A stretch of DNA of 64,000 nucleotides from Helichrysum umbraculigerum (lineage: Eukaryota > Streptophyta > Magnoliopsida > Asterales > Asteraceae), in contig CATIUR010000004.1 in assembly GCA_949592205.1 (NCBI GenBank), forward strand, positions 70,591,837 to 70,655,836, in the 5' to 3' direction. Both the position numbers and the translations under genes were made by a program. Below are positions 58,605 to 64,000 of the stretch, in pieces. The notes under the pieces are model-generated. The model saw only the letters and a program-made list of their open reading frames with translations. It did no database searches and was not told where the DNA came from. Numbering within the stretch: position 1 is the first letter of the stretch; each line of letters opens with the position of its first letter.

Positions 58605-60464
58605 CTAGTTGTGACACCCGACGATTTAGGGTTACTGATTAACCTGTTAGAAACCTTAATTACGTGTGTTTAGTTTAGTATTAGGCTAAATACTTGTAAT
58701 TACTTGTAACTATTTGTATATTTATGTGAATATACACTTCCGTAATTATTTTGTATTACGCTTACGCAATTTGGTGAAATTGTGCGAAACAACCGGACGG
58801 AGTCCGACAGAATATACGACGTTGGTGAAAACCTTTTTATAAATAACTTTAATCCATTCTTAGAAGTTATTTATCACTTATTATTATTTTGTTAAAATAA
58901 TACACGAAAAACCTAGATGTTTTGGTTAAAACGTCTCAAACGCAACGAAAACGCGCGAATTTAATTCGGCAACCAAATAAACGTCAATAATTAATTTGAC
59001 AACTTAAATTAAGTATTTTAAATAATACTTCAATGAAAATTTACCCAAAATATATTGCGTCTTAAATCGATAACAAAAACGTGCAAAAATAACGTTACGC
59101 AATTTAACCTCCGTAAAACGAGCACGCAAATCGAGACCGATAAATTAACGGAACATTTTTATAAATGTTCCAAGTATTTAAACTTTTATATCAATTAAGA
59201 ATATCAAAATTTAAATCGTTACTTAAAAACGCGTATTAAACGTTTAACGTATATATAAACGTCTAAACAATCGGGTAAACGAACGTAAAACGCAACAAAT
59301 TAAACTAGGAATGAAAAATGACCATAATACCCCTGAGTGGGACCCCATGTGGACCCCCCCCCCCCCATGTGGGTTCACATGCTTATCATTTTCTTTTTCT
59401 AAATGAGCCATACATATCACATGCATTCCTTACAACCATCATTTTTCACTTCATTTCACACTTGATCATTTACACACTCCACTCTCTTCCTCCCTCTTCA
59501 CTCCATCAAAATCATCATCATCATCCTCACCAAAAAAACTCAGACCCACTTACACTAAAATAATCACCATAATACACCACAATCCACCAAGAATCAAGAA
59601 GAAAAAGGAGCAAGAACAAGAATCAAGATCACCACCTTTTTCATCTTCATCTTTTGTTCTTCACACCCTTTGTAAGAATCACCAAAACCCTCACTTATTA
59701 TGCTTGAATATTACTGATTTGGATGTTATTTAGTTCATATAACATGTTTATGTCCAAAATCATAGCTAAAACACGTTTTGGTAACACATATGTAAAAAGA
59801 CGGATTCTGTCCCAGAAAAGTCAGCTTACTAATTTGATCATACCTCGAGTTCTAGGAGGAATTAGATAACGAATTTTTTTTTTACAAGTTGCGTATTGAA
59901 AATATCTACAACTTTTGTGTTTTATACTTTTCCCAGATCGGTGCTCATTTTTACGAATAAACCCATCTTTGAGCCTGCTCTGACCATTGTCGAAAACCGA
60001 GTACGGTAGCTCCGCGGAATTAATTACCTACGTGAATGGACACTTTGATTTCTGGAAAAATTATATGTTGGACTAGATTAGTATAAGATCGGTTGATAAA
60101 AATCTTGGACCTTGAATCTGACCAGAAGTGGTAGAATTTAAATGGCGAACCAAACCGACAAAAAGTCGAAAATTATGAAATCTTAATATCGTAAGTTGCA
60201 TGTTAAAAACCGACACTTCGGGCGAACGCCGACAAGTACCGACAAATTATTTGGACTCTATAAACTGATATATGGGTTGGGTAAAAGTTTCGGGTCAAAC
60301 CGAGTCGGTTTGACCAAGTCAACAAAAACGGCTCCGTGGCTAAAAACGACAAAACTTACTATTTTTGGAAATTGGTAACAAAAATGGTTTTGGGTGACTT
60401 AGTTAGTAACTTGGACCAAAAACTAAACTTAGAAAGCTTCCCGAATTAGAAACCGACATATAAA

Positions 60465-60622
60465 TTAGAAGTGACTCATAAAATCAGAAGTGACTCTATA
60501 AGTGACTCATAAATCAGAAGTGACTCTATAAGTGACTCATAAAATCAGAAGCGACTCTATAAGTGACTCATAAATCAGAAGTGACTCTATAAGTGACTCA
60601 TAAATTGAGAAGTGACTCATAG
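60465..60622 (+). repeat. TGACTCA tandem array in solo LTR E
   Basis: About five units of roughly 31 bp (AGTGACTCATAAATCAGA then AGTGACTCTATA). Six exact TGACTCA and three TGACTCT. TGACTCA is the GCN4/AP-1-type bZIP site (plant GCN4 motif on the other strand). Function inferred only. Confidence 0.9.
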
Positions 60623-60623
60623 T

Positions 60624-60792
60624 TTGACCAACCTTAACCAGTTTGACCAGGTTTGACCAGTTTGACCAGGTTTGACTGGTTTGACCAGGTTTGACTGGTT
60701 TGACCAGGTTTGACCAGTTGACCAGGTTTGACCAGTTGACCAGGTTTGACCAGTTTGACCAGCTTTGACCAACGAGTTGACCAACTTTGACC
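60624..60792 (+). repeat. TTGACC (W-box core) tandem array in solo LTR E
   Basis: Seventeen TTGAC[C/T] cores (15 TTGACC, 2 TTGACT) on the same strand in 169 bp, built from GTTTGACCAG-like 9-11 bp units. TTGAC[C/T] is the WRKY W-box core. Confidence 0.92.
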
Positions 60793-62164
60793 TACGGTTT
60801 AAGGCTTATACAAGCTAAAATAATCTATTTGCAACACACGATTTGTACTACTGAATAGTATACAACAAAACAAACTTGATAATAATGTCTAAATGTATTA
60901 TTATTACAAACTTTCACCAACGGGTCATACACGTTTTTGATAAACGAACTTGAATAACTTACTTGGACATACTAGTTGATGAACTAGCTCTATGTGGACA
61001 TTAACCCTCCACCTACACGATTGGCTTAAATGGACATTGACCCCCACTTATACAATCGCTATAGATGGTCTTATAAGACATCTACTTACACAACCTTATA
61101 CGTTTAGGACGTTAGAAGGTTGCGCTTTGGACTTTGCTTGCTATTTGATTATTGCTTGCTACCTGCTTAACTCTGGTGAGTTTCATAGCCCCCTTTTTTA
61201 CTTGTTTTTGAACTGTTTTGGGGTGAGAATACATACACACAGAAACTTTTCAGATTTTACTTATGATTGTTTGAAACAGAAACAGAAACTTTTACATATT
61301 TTTACTTATGATTGCTAGATTCAGAAACAGAAACAGACACAGAACATATACTTATTGCATGAGTAGCAGAACTAATCCACTAATAAGTCCTCAATTTCAT
61401 GGTTCGTTAATTTCATAAGCGCGAATAATTGTGAATAGTACTATTGGGATTGACAATCCCGTTCGAGCTGGTCGCTCCAGCTAACCCACGGGCGCATAAT
61501 TATTTGAATCAGGATGTGTCCCGGATCAGACACATAGAGGCAGCAGAATTTGTTAAAGCTTCGAATACATGAGCTCATGGCAATACTAAACAGGACTATA
61601 GTATACAATACTATAGTATACAGAATCTTTATTATACAGAAACTTTGTTATGCAGAACTTGATTTCACACAGAAACTGTTTTTACAGAACTTTATTACGC
61701 AGAACTTGACTTAACACAGAAACTCTGTTTTACAAAACTCTATTTTACAAACAGAAAACCTTGTGTTTACATGGTTCCTTTACAGATTAAACCTATGAAC
61801 TCACCAACTTTATGTTGACCCTTTTAGTATGTATTCTCAGGTTTACAGACGTAGTAGGACTACCCACAGGAAACAGGACAGTAGGATGCTTTTGGAAAGC
61901 ATAGCTCGAGTCGCATATTTTCAAACAGGAGATTTAAATTGCATTATGACATTTTATATCAACGATTATGTATTATAAATCTCTAGACTATGTTTGCGAA
62001 CTTTAGAATCTTATGTAAACTTTTATTTATGGAATGTAACGTTTTCAAACGTCTCATATAGAGGTCGTTTGCTTTAATCTTTGTGTTGTGATATTTGATT
62101 TGGTCGGCGCCCCCGTGACACCTCATGTTTCCGCTGCCACGTGTTTTGGGGGTGCGACACTAGT

Positions 62165-63851
62165 TTGGCGACACTAAAGTTGATTTGGCGACACAAGGGT
62201 TAGTGTCGCTATATGCGACATTCGATTGATGGTAGCGACACTCGGTTAGAGTCGCTATATGTGAAATTCGATTAAATTTGGCGACACAAGGCTAGTGTCG
62301 CTATCGGATTTGAGACCGTAGTGACACTGAGACTAAGACAATTTTCTAAGTTCGAGAACGTGGTCAAACGACCTCGGTTTGACCCGAAACTTTTACACAA
62401 GTCTAAAAATGGTTTATAGAGTTCGTAAAAATTATAAGTTCGTGTCGGGGTTAAACCGGAGTGTCGGTTTTTAAGGATTCACCAAAACAGCCCAGATAGA
62501 TGTGTTTTCCATATTTTTATCCCGATTCAAGTCCCGATTTCCCCCACTTTTACACCACAAACAATTATGACAAAAATCACATATAATCATCTATATCTCT
62601 AGTAGTTTACCTAATTTTTCCATGAATTTGAGAGGTCGTTTAGTTAGGTAAATAAAATCGAAAAGCAAGTGAGTTCCATTTTCGGCCAAAACGGACGGTC
62701 TTGCACAAACCGAATTTTCTGGAAGAATCGGTGCAATTTTAGAGGAAGTGTTCAACACGAAAGTTGTATATAACATTCGTACGAAGATTTTGGTATATTT
62801 TTCATGGTCTAATTCGATGTACACGATTTTATATGATTTTTCTCCCATGACGAATTTTCTGGACAGATTTAGTGTATATATATATAAGCTTCAAAAACGA
62901 GTTTTAGCTTTAAGTTTGGACATAATCTTGTTGTATGAGCTACTAGACATGTAAATAAACATCATGCAAGTAAATCTAGTGAATGAGAGTGTGGTTCTTA
63001 AAAGGAAAATGGTGAAGAACAAGGAAGAATGATGATGATGAACTTGTTTCTAATCTCTTGTGTTCTTGTTCTTGATGATGATGATGAATGTCGATTATGA
63101 TGATGATTTGAAGAGGGTTTCTTGGCTGATTTTTAGAGAAGAAATGGAAGTGAAGAGAGAGGTTGGAGAGTTGTGTGTGAAGTTGGAGAAAGAAGTGAGG
63201 GTGAATAGAGTGGATATGTGAGTTGAGTGAAGTAAAAGGAAACAATTGGAGAGGTGATGGGTGTAGCCGGTTTTGGGTGGGTCCACCAAGTGTGGAATCA
63301 CCAAATTTTTTATCCACAATTTGTGCTCCGTGCAGTGTTCGTTTCCTCGGTCGTTTCGGTGTTTGTTTAGACGTTAAATGTTTAATATGCGTGTTTTCAA
63401 TAACATTCAAATTTCAATATTTTCATTTGAAACATTTGTTCTAAATACTTAAATTTACTTTATGAAAATGTTTCGTAAATTTGTCAGTCTCGATTTGCGT
63501 GTACGTGTTACGGTTTCTAAATCGCGTGACGTTTTAATAGTTTAAGTTTCGTTATCGTTTTAAAACGTAATATTTTTATTAAAAGTTTTATTCGAAATAA
63601 TTTATTTTAAATTTTGAAATTATAATTCGGGTTCCGTTGGGTTGTCGGGCGCGTTTCGTACGTTTTCGTCGCGTTTGTGTTATTTTATACGTTACAAATT
63701 TCGAGTTAAATATTATTTACATAATATTTACTAATAAATGAGTTTATTAAATAATTTTGATTTATTTAATATTTTGTTCACCAACGTCCGTATTAATAAG
63801 TACCCGGAGTCCATCCGATATGAAAATGCACGATATAAATAAATCGCGTAC

Positions 63852-63904
<53 letters not shown>

Positions 63905-64000
63905 CAAAAAATGATACACATAATTAGCCCTAAATATAACTAATTACATGTATTAACACAATGATTAGGAACTAATTACTAGCCCTAATTTGTCGGGCAT
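62165..64000 (-). repeat. 5' LTR of element B, promoter-side part
   Basis: Continues B's GCGACACT/AGTGTCGC block (to about 62310) directly from 48863 when D, E and extra CTAGT copies are removed. CT-rich on the minus strand at 63140-63240. Contains CACCAACGTCCGTATT (63779), which D also has at about 51069. (TA)n at 63856-63900. The last bases (CCCTAATTTGTCGGGCAT) align with the reverse complement of E's start, so the LTR should end within about 5 nt beyond the window. Open frames here are not supported as genes. Confidence 0.87.

Larger units (their letters stand above)
58610..62159 (+). mobile_element. Element E: solo LTR of a Tekay-like element
   Basis: 3550 bp bounded by TGTGACACCCG and GGGGGTGCGACA. 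Preceded by CTAGT (58605-58609, shared with D) and followed by CTAGT (62160-62164). Its start resembles the reverse complement of the end of B's LTR, and its end (CCGCTGCCACGTG region) resembles the other Tekay LTR ends, so it is a related family in plus orientation. No PBS, PPT or pol. It contains a C13 run at 59353-59366, CT-rich sequence at 59460-59540, and two repeat arrays. Confidence 0.9.
34923..64000 (-). mobile_element. Element B: Tekay-type Ty3/gypsy element, base layer of the nest (interrupted, 3' part outside window)
   Basis: In minus orientation: 5' LTR (64000-62165, then 48863-47595), PBS, an extra ORF, gag, zinc knuckles and protease, ending at element A. Interrupted by C (35350-45425), D (48864-58604) and E (58610-62159). 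Gag and protease are closely related to those of D, and LTR ends are similar, so B and D are sister families. Removing C and one TGCGG copy joins the zinc-knuckle region in frame. RT, integrase and the 3' LTR should lie beyond element A, left of the window. Confidence 0.9.

Noticed and set aside
62976..63410. 144-codon minus-strand frame rich in Ser, His and Leu
   Set aside because: Lies in B's LTR over CT-rich and TGA/TCA microsatellite sequence; no homologous frame in D or E.

Overview
This is plant nuclear DNA made entirely of transposable elements. I found no host gene, tRNA, rRNA or prokaryotic feature. The coding sequence is all Ty3/gypsy (Tekay/Del-type chromovirus and Athila lineages) and Ty1/copia retrotransposon sequence. 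Primer-binding sites match plant initiator-Met tRNA or the tRNA-Asp type used by Athila. Long LTRs, deep nesting and AT-rich sequence with microsatellites suggest heterochromatin of a large-genome eudicot. I cannot name the species.

The window is one nested stack. The base layer is element B, a minus-strand Tekay-type element covering both window edges. Its 5' LTR lies at 47595-48863 and 62165-64000, split by two later insertions. Its leader carries an unusual extra ORF (46538-47227). Its gag (45431-46280) continues at 34923-35344 after an Athila element, C (35350-45425, plus strand, TSD TGCGG). Element A (plus-strand Tekay type, 1-34922) sits in B's protease gene; the first ~743 bp of its 5' LTR lie left of the window. 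A was broken twice. In its RT/RNase H region lies a copia remnant H (3862-21056), which holds Athila element F (4365-20465, minus strand, TSD CATAT), which holds solo LTR G (10086-13844, TSD CCTTT). In A's integrase lies an Athila-type solo LTR J (21527-32150, TSD GCCTC), which holds a nearly complete copia element I (22922-30948, minus strand, TSD GTTGT).

On the right, B's 5' LTR holds two adjacent elements at one CTAGT site: D (48864-58604, a young nearly complete minus-strand Tekay element, LTRs 2403 bp each with one mismatch noticed) and E (58610-62159, a plus-strand solo LTR). The order is CTAGT-D-CTAGT-E-CTAGT. The deepest stack is B > A > H > F > G.

None of the elements reads as fully intact. 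D has one in-frame stop in about 1481 codons. I has a gag/pol frameshift and one stop. C has three TGA stops. F has lost the gag capsid region and a catalytic RT aspartate. A has many stops and lacks RNase H.

The most interesting signals are non-coding. (1) All four Ty3/gypsy elements whose 3' ends are readable (A, C, D, F) carry a perfect hairpin with a G-rich loop 4-6 nt upstream of the polypurine tract, and both Athila elements carry a second internal copy. (2) Element C's 3' region has two copies of a nested stem-loop whose outer stems differ in sequence but keep their pairing. (3) Nearly every LTR family has its own block of short CpG-containing palindromes or factor-site-like repeats, including 17 W-box cores in about 170 bp of E. 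(4) Element B has an extra coiled-coil ORF between its PBS and gag.
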